Source: Clostridia bacterium (GTDB taxonomy: Bacteria > Bacillota > Clostridia > Oscillospirales > Acutalibacteraceae). From it: a stretch of 64,000 bases of DNA. Where the stretch lies: NCBI GenBank assembly GCA_017517865.1, contig JAFWYB010000020.1:62001-126000 (forward strand), written 5' to 3'. The position numbers were made by a program, and so were the translations under genes. Below, piece after piece: positions 1 to 8,349 of the stretch (its first letter is position 1; each line of letters opens with the position of its first letter). The notes under the pieces were generated by a model. The model did not search any database and was not told the origin of the DNA. It saw only the letters and a program-made list of their open reading frames with translations.

Positions 1-193
1 TTTCGTCAATGAGGCTGTCAATTTCATCAATATTATCAAACACCTGACGTGCCAGCTTTTCAGCAAATGCATTCTGCGGAAAAAGCTCAAGCTCAATAGC
101 GCTTTCGATCAGCTCAACTATTGTTGTTTCATTCTGAAAGCTTTTCTCAAAAACGAGAATAAAAGCAAGTTCTCTTGATTCATGTCTTGTCAT
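1..193 (-). CDS. nusB: NusB transcription antitermination factor, N-terminal part (cut by window edge)
   Basis: The reading frame opens at an ATG at 193, preceded by an AGGAAGG ribosome site, and runs off the left edge, so only about 64 residues are visible. The start (MTRHESRELAFILVFEKSF) and following helices match the NusB family. NusB binds boxA RNA with NusE to build antitermination complexes on rRNA operons. It follows the spoIIIA operon on the same strand, a common clostridial arrangement, and has its own promoter in the 100-bp gap. The family call rests on the N-terminal pattern only. Confidence 0.85.
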   Translation of the reverse strand, partial: MTRHESRELAFILVFEKSFQNETTIVELIESAIELELFPQNAFAEKLARQVFDNIDEIDSLIDE

Positions 194-264
194 AATTTTA
201 TACCTTCCTGCATCGGCAACCGAAAAAGAGCAGCGTAACCGATTTTCATATTTATTCATTGTTT

Positions 265-292
265 ATTATAACACAAATTTCAAATCATACAA
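265..292 (-). promoter_or_regulatory. Candidate sigma-A promoter of nusB
   Basis: Reading leftward, a TTGTAT hexamer (287-292) and a perfect TATAAT (265-270) are separated by 16 bp in the spoIIIAH-nusB gap. This would let nusB be expressed in vegetative cells independently of the sporulation operon. Confidence 0.5.
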
Positions 293-880
293 CTACTTTG
301 ACTCAATTATTGATAAATTTTCTGCAGAAATATCCGTATTTTTTTCAATAATTTCAGTTATTTGCAAAATAACTGTATCATTGAGTGTATTTTTTTGCAA
401 AATAACCTGACAAGCTCCCTCGTTGATTATCACTATGCACTCGCTTCCTGTTTTTGCATAAATCAGATTTTCTGCATCAGTCTGCCACTTTACGGTATTT
501 TTATACTCTTCAAAAAGCTTGCCGAGCTGAGCCGCCTGACTCTCGGAAAGACTGCCGTTTTCAAGAATATCATCAATACAGTCAAGAATATTATCGTTAG
601 ATTCGCTTTTGCTGAGCCTTGCCTGAGAAAAAAATTTATCATCATTTTTATCATCGGCTTTATCGGTACTCTCAGTTGTTTCTTCACTTACTCCGGAAAC
701 AGTACCTGCAACAAGAATTGAATCGCCCAGATTACCGCTTACCGCATCTGAAGAACTGATTTCATCCGGAGGCTGCGTTATTATTTTATTGTTATAATAC
801 CAGTTTACGGCTACCGCTGCCGCAAGTGCCACAACTAATGTTGCTGTCAAAACCTGTCGTTTTTTTAAAAGCATACCCAT
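293..880 (-). CDS. spoIIIAH: Stage III sporulation protein AH
   Basis: This 195-residue protein has a short cytoplasmic N-terminus, one membrane segment at about residues 12-27, an acidic linker (rich in Asp, Glu, Ser, Thr and Lys) and a C-terminal SpoIIIAH domain of the ring-forming YscJ/FliF-like type. In spore formers SpoIIIAH sits in the mother-cell membrane and contacts SpoIIQ of the forespore to form the feeding channel. It is the last gene of the spoIIIA operon, 12 nt after spoIIIAG, which supports the call strongly. Confidence 0.93.
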   Translation of the reverse strand: MGMLLKKRQVLTATLVVALAAAVAVNWYYNNKIITQPPDEISSSDAVSGNLGDSILVAGTVSGVSEETTESTDKADDKNDDKFFSQARLSKSESNDNILDCIDDILENGSLSESQAAQLGKLFEEYKNTVKWQTDAENLIYAKTGSECIVIINEGACQVILQKNTLNDTVILQITEIIEKNTDISAENLSIIESK

Positions 881-892
881 AAATATAACCCC

Positions 893-1423
893 TTAATACA
901 TATCTACAACACTGATTTTATTTGAACTTATATCAAACAATGCAGATAATACCGAATAGATTTTCTGTTTAACAACCGGGTCATCGCCACCCTGACATAC
1001 TACCGCTACCCCTCTCACCTTCGGATAAAGCACCTTCAGGATAAGACCCGTTTCATCGTCCGTTATTATATATTCGCGGTCAGTATGAATATCGTTTCCG
1101 CTATATTTTTCATCAGTATTTACGGCATAAACTGTTTCGAAATCGTTTTCGTATGTAATAACCACCTCTGTTTTTCCTGCTCCGTTAATATCGGAAATAA
1201 GCTTCTTTACCTGCGCTGATATGTTTTCCTGCGAATAAACACCGGCAGATGTTTCCTCGGTGGCGTCAGCATTTACAGTATCCGTACCGGAAAACAATAT
1301 AAGTAACATTCCGCTGATTCCCAATAAAATAATCAGCATAGATTTTTTATCTTTTTTTAGCTTATCAAAAAGCTTTTTAAATAACGAAAAACTTTTTGCG
1401 TTCTTTTCTTCATCTGAACTCAA
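893..1423 (-). CDS. spoIIIAG: Stage III sporulation protein AG
   Basis: The 176-residue protein has a basic N-terminus, a single membrane segment near residues 29-46 and an extracytoplasmic domain ending in a conserved C-terminal beta structure, as in SpoIIIAG, which forms a large ring in the mother-cell/forespore channel. The start appears to be TTG at 1423, with GGGAGGTGA about nine bases upstream. The start overlaps the end of spoIIIAF by 14 nt, indicating translational coupling. Confidence 0.92.
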   Translation of the reverse strand: MSSDEEKNAKSFSLFKKLFDKLKKDKKSMLIILLGISGMLLILFSGTDTVNADATEETSAGVYSQENISAQVKKLISDINGAGKTEVVITYENDFETVYAVNTDEKYSGNDIHTDREYIITDDETGLILKVLYPKVRGVAVVCQGGDDPVVKQKIYSVLSALFDISSNKISVVDMY

Positions 1424-1877
1424 TTACTATGTCACCTCCCAGCTTTTCTTTAATTACAGAAGCTGCTTGTTTCCTCTGCGCTTCATCCGCGGCACCGTAT
1501 ATCTCCACTCTTTCAACAACGGCACCTTCATCGACGCATAAAATATGTGCCTCAGAATATATTGATGAACCTGTCTGCGCCAATAAAAAATCAAGCTGCT
1601 CTTCAAGAAGCTTTTCTGCACAGTCGATTACTGCCGTATTTTTGTCAATAATCACTTCTTCATATTCCTCTTCGCTTTTTATCACATTACCGAGTTCAAG
1701 CCATGAATTGCTGTTTTTCAGCGGAGAAATCACGCTGAAAATAACTATAACCGAAACAAGTCCCTTAAAAGCGCTGTCAAGTCTGTTTTTCGGCAACAGT
1801 GACAACAGCATTCCGCTTGTAATGCAAACAAGACAAATAACTCTGCACCAATCGTTAAAGTCGCCTATTTTACACAC
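1410..1877 (-). CDS. spoIIIAF: Stage III sporulation protein AF
   Basis: The 155-residue protein starts with two closely spaced hydrophobic segments (about residues 10-45) followed by a soluble domain, the usual SpoIIIAF layout. A GTG start at 1877 overlaps the end of spoIIIAE by 8 nt. Its position between AE and AG in the conserved AA-AH order is the best evidence. It acts as a membrane component of the mother-cell side of the channel; its exact biochemical role in the family is unclear. Confidence 0.9.
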   Translation of the reverse strand: MCKIGDFNDWCRVICLVCITSGMLLSLLPKNRLDSAFKGLVSVIVIFSVISPLKNSNSWLELGNVIKSEEEYEEVIIDKNTAVIDCAEKLLEEQLDFLLAQTGSSIYSEAHILCVDEGAVVERVEIYGAADEAQRKQAASVIKEKLGGDIVIEFR

Positions 1878-2985
1878 CGCCCTTCGCGGAAAGCATAATT
1901 GCAGTTGAAATTATCAGAATGAACATTAACAATATATTAAGCATTACAAGTAATTTTATGCTGCTCGAGAGTGCTTTAAGCACGGAAGCTATGTCATTAA
2001 GCTCAGCCATCTCACAAAAATAAGATATCAGTGAAAAGGATATACTGTAAAGCACAGCCTCAATAACTGGAGGAACGACTATCAAAATGATTACAATTAT
2101 TCCTATCGCGGCAACCGAACCTTTAATTACATTTATACTTCCGAGCAGTGTTGAATATGCATCACTTATAGAAGAGCCCACAATCGGTATGAGATTCCCT
2201 ATAAGGAATCTTATGCTTTTGGCTGATACGGTATCGACGGAAGCGGAAAAAGCTCCTCTCACCGTCAGCAGGGCGGCAAATGTGCTTGATACAAATCCTA
2301 CAACAGTGTTTACAGCTTTGTTTACGATAGAAATAAATCTGTTTAAGTTGGTCACACTGTTAACGGAAAAGGCAACCGACAGTGAAAGATATGCACCGAG
2401 AAGAGGTACGGCACCGTTTTCTGCAAAAAGTGTAATAAGCTGTGCATAGACAAAAGTAACGGTGTTATAAGTAAGAGCTGATGATACATTTCCGCCGAGC
2501 GAAAGCAACAAAGTATATACGGGAACGTAAGAATGTATGAAGCTGCCGCTTGCGGAAAGCGTATTTATAAGCATATTTATTACGCTCTCAAGAATATTCA
2601 CCGCAGTGATAACAACAGCCGATACACCCAAAAGTGATATATATCTGTTCTGGTCAGTAATAAAATAAGCTTTCACTGAAATAAGAATAACCACAACAAT
2701 CAGAAGATATGTAATATCAGATAAACAGCTTTTCAGCTTTTCGCTGACTGTTTTGCTGAAGTATGACCCTATTCTTTCAAAGGAAACAGAGAAAATATCA
2801 TCAATCGAAAACGAATCAAGACCGATTTCATCAAGTGCTTTGATAACATCATCATCCACAGTTGTCAGAACTGAGTCGGTATAATAGTCAGGATCGGTTA
2901 TTATTTCTTCAGTCTGCGCGTGCACTGTTGTTGAAGTAACGGCTACAAACAGAGCTACAGATAACAATAAAAATATTTTTCTCAT
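1870..2985 (-). CDS. spoIIIAE: Stage III sporulation protein AE
   Basis: The protein (371 residues) begins with a cleavable-looking signal sequence ending near VHAQ and then has multiple membrane segments through its second half, as in SpoIIIAE, a polytopic membrane component of the mother-cell channel. I place the start at the ATG at 2985, which overlaps the spoIIIAD stop as ATGA. A longer reading from a GTG at 3003 would put polar residues before the signal peptide and is less likely. Confidence 0.92.
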   Translation of the reverse strand: MRKIFLLLSVALFVAVTSTTVHAQTEEIITDPDYYTDSVLTTVDDDVIKALDEIGLDSFSIDDIFSVSFERIGSYFSKTVSEKLKSCLSDITYLLIVVVILISVKAYFITDQNRYISLLGVSAVVITAVNILESVINMLINTLSASGSFIHSYVPVYTLLLSLGGNVSSALTYNTVTFVYAQLITLFAENGAVPLLGAYLSLSVAFSVNSVTNLNRFISIVNKAVNTVVGFVSSTFAALLTVRGAFSASVDTVSAKSIRFLIGNLIPIVGSSISDAYSTLLGSINVIKGSVAAIGIIVIILIVVPPVIEAVLYSISFSLISYFCEMAELNDIASVLKALSSSIKLLVMLNILLMFILIISTAIMLSAKGGV

Positions 2986-3377
2986 TTCAGCAGCCCCAGG
3001 CACAGTCTGATTATCTGAAGCATATAAGGCAACGACAGCGTAAATATCACAACTCGGCCGCCAAGCTCAATAATGTCCTGCATAAGAAGATTTCCGCTCT
3101 CCTTACAGATATCGCCGCTGATTTTAACTGCAACAGATACAACCGAAGCCTTGACAAGTGTACCGATTATATCATCACCGACACCGAAGCTTTCTGTGAG
3201 CTCAGTAAATGCAGATATTTCAGCTGAATATTTATCTGCTATAAATATCAGCATTACAACTGAAAATCCAATATAAAACGGTAAAAGAAGCTCCTTGCAA
3301 TTCTGTTTAAGTATAACGCCTATACAACACCCTACAACAGATACTACTATTATTTTAATCATATCAGAAATCCGCAA
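2982..3377 (-). CDS. spoIIIAD: Stage III sporulation protein AD
   Basis: A 131-residue membrane protein with about four hydrophobic helices. The N-terminal spacing from the start to the first KQ matches the B. subtilis SpoIIIAD arrangement as I recall it, which favours the TTG start at 3377 (14-nt overlap with spoIIIAC); an ATG at 3362 is the alternative. Together with SpoIIIAC it forms the small membrane module of the channel. Confidence 0.9.
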   Translation of the reverse strand: MRISDMIKIIVVSVVGCCIGVILKQNCKELLLPFYIGFSVVMLIFIADKYSAEISAFTELTESFGVGDDIIGTLVKASVVSVAVKISGDICKESGNLLMQDIIELGGRVVIFTLSLPYMLQIIRLCLGLLK

Positions 3378-3558
3378 AATCCTTTAAATCATTAAGAAAT
3401 TCCTCAACATAAGGCATAAGCATAATAAATACAATTATTATTCCGGTAAGTGTTGTCAGCATAACATATTCGCTTTTTTCAAGCCTTGTAAGCAACTGAT
3501 TTAGAATCGCAATAATTATACCGATTCCGGCAATTCTGAATACAAGCTCAACAGTCAT
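3364..3558 (-). CDS. spoIIIAC: Stage III sporulation protein AC
   Basis: This 64-residue protein has two membrane helices separated by a charged loop, which is the size and topology of SpoIIIAC. It lies 13 nt after spoIIIAB and overlaps spoIIIAD, within an intact AA-to-AH operon. Confidence 0.92.
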   Translation of the reverse strand: MTVELVFRIAGIGIIIAILNQLLTRLEKSEYVMLTTLTGIIIVFIMLMPYVEEFLNDLKDFADF

Positions 3559-3571
3559 TTTAAGTCCTCCG

Positions 3572-4072
3572 CTATATAAATAAAATCATAAAGGCACTTC
3601 CGCAAAGGCACCATCCCAGCAGTGTTGCATTTGCATATTTTTCCCTTTTGCGCTTAGCTTCGTTTGCACAGCTTCTGTAAATCTCGCTGTAGTAGCCGAT
3701 TATATTGAGTTGAATATCACCGTCAGCCTTGCCTAAAGAGGCCGCAAGACTATTAAGAGTACATCTTTCCTTGTCGTTCAGAGGCAACACACATGTATCA
3801 ACAGATTTTTTCCAAGCTGTCGGAAAATCATCGTAATTTAAATTTTTCTTAAGCAAATAAAGAAAGGAAAGATTTTTACAGGTGTTTTCATCGCAGAGTT
3901 CCAGCATTATATCTTCAAGCGGCTGTTTCATATATGAAATGCGGTTATAAATGCCGTCACACATTATTACGAGTTCATTGTAAACAGCACAACGCAAAGA
4001 ATATCTTTTATAATAGTGTATTCCCGTAATCAGAAACGCCAGCCAAAGAAGAGCTGAACCTGTAAATTTCAT
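3572..4072 (-). CDS. spoIIIAB: Stage III sporulation protein AB
   Basis: The 166-residue protein has N- and C-terminal hydrophobic segments with a helical soluble domain between, resembling the family's similarity to the GspF-type platform domain of secretion systems. The ATG at 4072 has a GGGGAG ribosome site seven bases upstream even though this lies 65 nt inside the end of spoIIIAA. The overlap is longer than is usual between these genes. Confidence 0.9.
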   Translation of the reverse strand: MKFTGSALLWLAFLITGIHYYKRYSLRCAVYNELVIMCDGIYNRISYMKQPLEDIMLELCDENTCKNLSFLYLLKKNLNYDDFPTAWKKSVDTCVLPLNDKERCTLNSLAASLGKADGDIQLNIIGYYSEIYRSCANEAKRKREKYANATLLGWCLCGSAFMILFI

Positions 4073-4994
4073 CTTTAAGCTCCCCTACCCCGTAAATTTT
4101 ATAATCTCTGTTGCCGTCAAGCAAAATCAGCTTGTCAAAGGTACCTGTTTTTATCAGTGAAGTGCACATAACCCGTTTTAAAAGATCATTATAGTTCCTT
4201 GCGTGTAACGATACAATAAAGCTTACTCCGCTGTTTGCCGCATATTTTATAGCCTCAAGCTCCTGAAAATCACAAACCTCATCAACAGCTATGACATCGG
4301 GAGACATTGTTCTCAGAGCCATATTTATTGCCTTGGTCTTAGGATAATCAGAATAAACATCCGTGTTTATTCCCACATCCATCTGAACTGTACCCTTATG
4401 AACACAAGCTATTTCCCTTCGTTCGTCAACAAGACATACCTTCTTTCCGCTATCGGAAACACGTCTTACCATATCTCTTATGAGGGTTGTTTTACCGCCT
4501 GACGGCGGTCCTGCTACAATAATGCTTTCACTATATCCGCAGATACTGTTATTGTATAATCTGTCCGAGCAGCCGATTATTTCCCGTGCAATTCTTATGT
4601 TCATTGATGTTACGTTGCGCACTGATTTCAGTGAACCGTCACAGTTACATACAGCGGTTCCGCAAATACCTACCCTATGCCCGCCGTCAACGGTAACAAA
4701 GCCGTTAAGTATATCAGTGTGATAAGTATATACCGAATAATCGCATATTCTTGAGAAGGAATCACTGATAATATCGCTTGTGACAATATATGTATTTTCT
4801 GATGATTCGCAGAGCCCACCGCTTGCACCGAGATAAAAAATACCGTTGCAACAAACAAGTGAAACCGGATTGTTCACTCTCAGGCGTATCTCGCAGCACT
4901 TTTCCTTTACGCTTTTGTCTACGTCCTGCAATAAGAACCTGAGTTCTTTTGATATTCCCTGAATAGCCTTGTTGAATTGTAAATTGCTGTTCAT
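4008..4994 (-). CDS. spoIIIAA: Stage III sporulation protein AA, AAA-type ATPase
   Basis: A 328-residue cytoplasmic ATPase related to secretion ATPases. A Walker A motif (GPPSGGKTT, residues 162-170) and a Walker B-like segment (PDVIAVDEV) are present. It is thought to energise the mother-cell channel. The start is the ATG at 4994, preceded by GGGGAGG; the open frame extends upstream but that part is AT-rich and reads through the promoter. First gene of the eight-gene operon. Confidence 0.93.
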   Translation of the reverse strand: MNSNLQFNKAIQGISKELRFLLQDVDKSVKEKCCEIRLRVNNPVSLVCCNGIFYLGASGGLCESSENTYIVTSDIISDSFSRICDYSVYTYHTDILNGFVTVDGGHRVGICGTAVCNCDGSLKSVRNVTSMNIRIAREIIGCSDRLYNNSICGYSESIIVAGPPSGGKTTLIRDMVRRVSDSGKKVCLVDERREIACVHKGTVQMDVGINTDVYSDYPKTKAINMALRTMSPDVIAVDEVCDFQELEAIKYAANSGVSFIVSLHARNYNDLLKRVMCTSLIKTGTFDKLILLDGNRDYKIYGVGELKDEIYRFSSSLAGVSDYGNTLL

Positions 4995-5020
4995 ACGTAA
5001 ACCTCCCCTGCTTTTTGTAA

Positions 5021-5049
5021 ATCTTATGTAAAATGTGAAAAAAATATAC
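5021..5049 (-). promoter_or_regulatory. Candidate sigma-E promoter of the spoIIIA operon
   Basis: Reading leftward, GTATATT (5043-5049) and CATAAGAT (5021-5028) are separated by 14 bp, close to the sigma-E consensus (KMATATT, 14 bp, CATACAHT). They lie 27 bp upstream of the spoIIIAA ATG. Mother-cell sigma-E control is known for spoIIIA in B. subtilis; assignment here is by motif match. Confidence 0.55.
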
Positions 5050-5073
5050 CTTTTATTAAAAAGCAACTTACTA

Positions 5074-5102
5074 TTGAAAAAAGAAAAAAACTGTGTTAAT
5101 AT
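5074..5102 (+). promoter_or_regulatory. Sigma-A promoter of the small Cys-rich gene
   Basis: TTGAAA (5074-5079) and TAATAT (5097-5102) are spaced by 17 bp, divergent from the spoIIIA promoter and about 28 bp before the downstream ATG at 5131. Confidence 0.5.
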
Positions 5103-5130
5103 TACAGAAAACAACATTTTGAGGTGAAGT

Positions 5131-5349
5131 ATGAAACAGAAAATTTTCAACAAAAAGAAATATCCTAAGGCTTGCTCAAACTGCCTTTACGGGCGTACAC
5201 CAAAGGATAATCAATCTGTTCTTTGTGAAATTAACGGCATAGTTGACCTTAACGATAAATGCAGACACTATGAATATGATCCTCTCAAGCGCAAGCCCGA
5301 AAGAATTGTAATTAACAGCGAATATACAGCAGAGGATTTCAAACTTTAA
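5131..5349 (+). CDS. Small four-Cys protein of unknown function
   Basis: A 72-residue basic protein read from an ATG at 5131 with GAGGTGAAG directly upstream. Four cysteines occur as CSNC near residue 16 and two single Cys near residues 33 and 46, a spacing compatible with a small zinc-binding fold. I do not recognise a named family. It has its own promoter and ends at a strong terminator, so it is a monocistronic gene, divergent from spoIIIA. Confidence 0.7.
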   Translation: MKQKIFNKKKYPKACSNCLYGRTPKDNQSVLCEINGIVDLNDKCRHYEYDPLKRKPERIVINSEYTAEDFKL

Positions 5350-5352
5350 AAG

Positions 5353-5385
5353 AATGCGTCACGGGGTAGCTCCGTGACGCATTTT
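5353..5385. terminator. Bidirectional terminator
   Basis: A 12-bp perfect stem (5353-5364 with 5372-5383) encloses a 7-nt loop. It lies between the converging Cys-rich gene and the GerA-family gene and can serve both. Confidence 0.85.
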
Positions 5386-5394
5386 CTGAATATT

Positions 5395-6819
5395 TCAGCT
5401 GTTTTTATGTCCGGATTTAATTCTGCTTCTGAACAGAAGACTTTTAAGCGCCTTTTTATCAAAGGGAATAACCGGATAAAGATAGGTGTAACCGTCAATT
5501 GTTTTTGTTGTGGCAATAACAGCAAAAACAATCAGCAGACCTGCTATAAAGCCCGATATTTTAAACAGGCCGCACATAATCAGAATAAACGTTCTTGCAA
5601 GCTTTATTGCATAACCAAGCTCAAAGCTGGGCTGAGTAAAGTTGGAAATTGCAACAAAAGCCATAAACAGCACAACCTCTGAAACAAACCAGCCGGACCG
5701 CACTGCAAATTCACCCAGAACAAGAGCGCCCACAACACTGAAAGAATTACTCAGTGCACTCGGTGTATTGAGCGATGCAAGACGCAATGTGTCAATTACA
5801 AACTCAACAATAAGAAGCTGAGCAATAATCGGTACCGTATTCGGCTCCTCAATAAGCATAAATTTCAAAAAATCGGGCAGATGAACGTGATACTCTGTGA
5901 TAAGGTACCATACCGGAATCAACACCATAGATAGCGAAAACACTATAGTTCTTATGAGTCTGAGAAAACTTCCTACTATAGGTGAAAAGTAAAAATCGTT
6001 AACATCCTGAACAAAATCAAAAATGCCCGTTGGTATTATCATCGCAGACGGTGAACCGTCGGTAAGTATAATTATGTTACCGTCGAAAATACACGCTGCA
6101 GCAGCATCCGGCCTCTCAGTGTATCTGACCTTCGGGAATGGATTCCATGACTGATTCGGCACAAGACATTCCTTTAAGCTTTCCTGCGACATAGGAAGAC
6201 TTTTCACTGATATTTTTTCAAGCTTTTCTATCAGTATTCTGAGCTTTTTTCTGTCAACGGCATCTTCCAGAAAACATATAACAACATCGGTTTTTGACTC
6301 ATCACCTATCTGGAAGGATTTCATTGTCAGCTTGGTATTTCTTATTTTACGTCTTATAAGTGCGGTATTGAAAATAATTGTTTCAACAAAACCCTCGTGT
6401 GAGCCTCTGAGTACCTTATCAGACTCGGGCTCTTCGACAGATCGTGCCGGATAGGTTCGGCAGTCAATTATAATTCCCTTTGAAAAGCCCTCGGTTATCA
6501 TACCGCAAGCACCGGAAAGTATCATAGTTATAAATTTATCAAGATCTGCTTGGGTACTCGTTTCAATGTAGGTTATATATGTGTCGATAAAATCGTCAGC
6601 ATCAGCAACCGCTTTCATTTCTTCTTCGGTAAGCTTTGTAAGATATTCAAGCATTTTTTCAAACATTTCGTCCTTTACAAAGCCGTCAACAGCATAAATT
6701 GTTGCTTTTTTATCTGCTATTTTAATTCTTTTTATAATAATATCAAAGCTCTCGCCAACCCGCAGTGCCGTATTTACCATCATAAGGTTTTCAGAATAAT
6801 CATAACTGAATTTTTCCAT
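5395..6819 (-). CDS. spoVAF: GerA-family spore germination protein, SpoVAF-like
   Basis: The 474-residue protein has a soluble N-terminal domain of about 280 residues followed by five or six membrane helices, the layout of GerA/SpoVAF proteins of the inner spore membrane that take part in germinant response and ion/DPA release. Length is close to B. subtilis SpoVAF (about 490). No gerB or gerC partner and no other spoVA gene is adjacent, so SpoVAF-like is preferred over a nutrient receptor subunit. Its ribosome site lies inside the preceding hairpin. Confidence 0.8.
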   Translation of the reverse strand: MEKFSYDYSENLMMVNTALRVGESFDIIIKRIKIADKKATIYAVDGFVKDEMFEKMLEYLTKLTEEEMKAVADADDFIDTYITYIETSTQADLDKFITMILSGACGMITEGFSKGIIIDCRTYPARSVEEPESDKVLRGSHEGFVETIIFNTALIRRKIRNTKLTMKSFQIGDESKTDVVICFLEDAVDRKKLRILIEKLEKISVKSLPMSQESLKECLVPNQSWNPFPKVRYTERPDAAAACIFDGNIIILTDGSPSAMIIPTGIFDFVQDVNDFYFSPIVGSFLRLIRTIVFSLSMVLIPVWYLITEYHVHLPDFLKFMLIEEPNTVPIIAQLLIVEFVIDTLRLASLNTPSALSNSFSVVGALVLGEFAVRSGWFVSEVVLFMAFVAISNFTQPSFELGYAIKLARTFILIMCGLFKISGFIAGLLIVFAVIATTKTIDGYTYLYPVIPFDKKALKSLLFRSRIKSGHKNS

Positions 6820-6822
6820 AAA

Positions 6823-6861
6823 AAATCACCTGTATGTAGCATTTGACATTACAGGTGATTT
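6823..6861 (-). terminator. Hairpin at ylmH end that buries the spoVAF ribosome site
   Basis: Twelve perfectly paired bases (6823-6834 with 6850-6861) enclose a 15-nt loop and are followed on the minus strand by a run of T that leads straight into the spoVAF ATG. The AGGTGA ribosome site of spoVAF forms part of the descending arm. It can act as the terminator after ylmH and as a translation lock. Confidence 0.7.
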
Positions 6862-6868
6862 ATTCATT

Positions 6869-7651
6869 CTAATTAAAATGTTTTATAACTATATTTATTC
6901 TGCCCTTTCTGTTTTCACCGATTATTTGCGAAAGAACAACCTTCCCCTTGCCTCTGAGTACGATTTTATCGCCTTGCCTGACTGTCATATCAGGCTTAAC
7001 GACTTTAAAGGAATTTACGTAAACAATACCTTTAATTATCGCATCCGTACATTTTGTTCTCGACATATTAAATCCTGCCGACAAAAGATTGTCGAGGCGC
7101 AAGGAGGCTACCGAGTGAAACTTTTCTGTGCACTTTTCTTCGGCAAGCTGAATATCAGATACATCAGTTACACTGCATTGCAGTGACGCTCTTCCGCTTT
7201 TAGTGAGGTTTTCACATATATATCCGGCAATTGACTTAAAACAGATAATATATGCACCGTTTTCATCAGTAAGTATATCACCGAGCATTTCTCGCTTTAT
7301 GCCAAGACCCATAAGCGCGCCGAGGTAATCCCGATGAGTGATTGCAGTAAACTTATCCTTTTCTGCCCTGACGGCACAGAGAGGATTGTCTTCATGGCAC
7401 TCATCGAAATATGAAGCAATGCCGTCTGCGGTCTGATAAAATTCAGGAACGAAAACAGCCACACATCTTTCAGCCTCAAAAAAGCCGCCGTAAAAATATA
7501 CTTTGACGGGAAGCTTGTCTCTGCGTAATAAGGAAACAAGCTCATCTCTTTCATCAACAGAAAGAAAATTAGTGTTCGTTATCATAGAATATTCATCAGC
7601 TTCATTTCTTTTATCTATATACCTTGAAAATAATACTTCTTTTTCAGTCAT
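6869..7651 (-). CDS. ylmH: YlmH-type S4 RNA-binding protein
   Basis: The 260-residue protein has an alpha/beta N-terminal region and a C-terminal S4 RNA-binding domain (about residues 182-240, with LRLDNLLSAGFNMSR and a later GDKIVLRGKGK). This matches the YlmH family, which binds ribosomal RNA/tRNA and has been linked to ribosome-associated quality control. It lies outside the usual ylm-divIVA cluster, directly after the V-ATPase operon. Confidence 0.85.
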   Translation of the reverse strand: MTEKEVLFSRYIDKRNEADEYSMITNTNFLSVDERDELVSLLRRDKLPVKVYFYGGFFEAERCVAVFVPEFYQTADGIASYFDECHEDNPLCAVRAEKDKFTAITHRDYLGALMGLGIKREMLGDILTDENGAYIICFKSIAGYICENLTKSGRASLQCSVTDVSDIQLAEEKCTEKFHSVASLRLDNLLSAGFNMSRTKCTDAIIKGIVYVNSFKVVKPDMTVRQGDKIVLRGKGKVVLSQIIGENRKGRINIVIKHFN

Positions 7652-7663
7652 AACACCTCAAAA

Positions 7664-7689
7664 TAAGGAGTGTACACCGACACTCCTTA
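7664..7689 (-). terminator. Hairpin between ntpD and ylmH
   Basis: A 9-bp perfect stem (7664-7672 with 7681-7689) with an 8-nt loop, followed on the minus strand by a TTATTTT run. The GAGGTG ribosome site of ylmH begins just beyond. It probably ends most V-ATPase transcription. Confidence 0.65.
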
Positions 7690-7698
7690 AACATTGAT

Positions 7699-8349
7699 TT
7701 AAACATAGTTGTGAGCGTTGTCAAGCATCATATCCTTGACCTTCATAAGACGTGTTGTTGTGCTTCTGTCAATCTCATCAAGCTTCATGGTGATGTATTT
7801 TATGGTATCCGTATAGTTAGGAATCATAACGTGCTCAAGAGCATTTGCTCTTCGGCGCGTTTTTTCTATTTCGGCAGACAGCAGCTGACAGGACTTTTCT
7901 ATTTCGGCAAGTCTCAGCATATCAGGAAGTATACTGTTGAGCTCATTTACTGCCCTGTCAAGGTCTGATGAAGTAAAAGCATAGCCGTATGAAAATATTC
8001 CGTCATCACGTTCTGTTCTGAAGGCAGGCTTAAATTCAGGCACATCTACACTCATTATCTTTTTTGTACCAAGCTCAACACCGGTCTTCTGTGACGGCAT
8101 CATAAGCGCTACGGCAATAGCTTCGTCGCTCATATTACTACCTGCAAGCGACATACTCAAATTGGCGCTCTTCAAGGCATTTTCAACCTTGATTCTCAGC
8201 TCCTTATTTTCTTTTACAAGAGCCAGAAACTGTCTCATAAGTTCATCACGCTTATCCTTAAGAAGCTTATGACCGCGTCTTGCAGTAACAAGCTTTCTTT
8301 TAAGGTTTGTAAGCTCCATTCGGGTAGGATTTACATTCAGAACTGCCAT
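7699..8349 (-). CDS. ntpD: V-type ATPase subunit D (central stalk)
   Basis: A 216-residue coiled-coil protein whose start ([20 protein letters not shown]) is characteristic of V/A-ATPase subunit D, the rotor shaft that connects the A3B3 head to the membrane ring. It overlaps subunit B by one base and is the last ATPase gene of the operon. Confidence 0.95.
   Translation of the reverse strand: MAVLNVNPTRMELTNLKRKLVTARRGHKLLKDKRDELMRQFLALVKENKELRIKVENALKSANLSMSLAGSNMSDEAIAVALMMPSQKTGVELGTKKIMSVDVPEFKPAFRTERDDGIFSYGYAFTSSDLDRAVNELNSILPDMLRLAEIEKSCQLLSAEIEKTRRRANALEHVMIPNYTDTIKYITMKLDEIDRSTTTRLMKVKDMMLDNAHNYV

Noticed and set aside
4995..5153. Longer N-terminus for SpoIIIAA
   Set aside because: The extra residues come from AT-rich promoter DNA with no family match, and the ATG at 4994 has a strong ribosome site.
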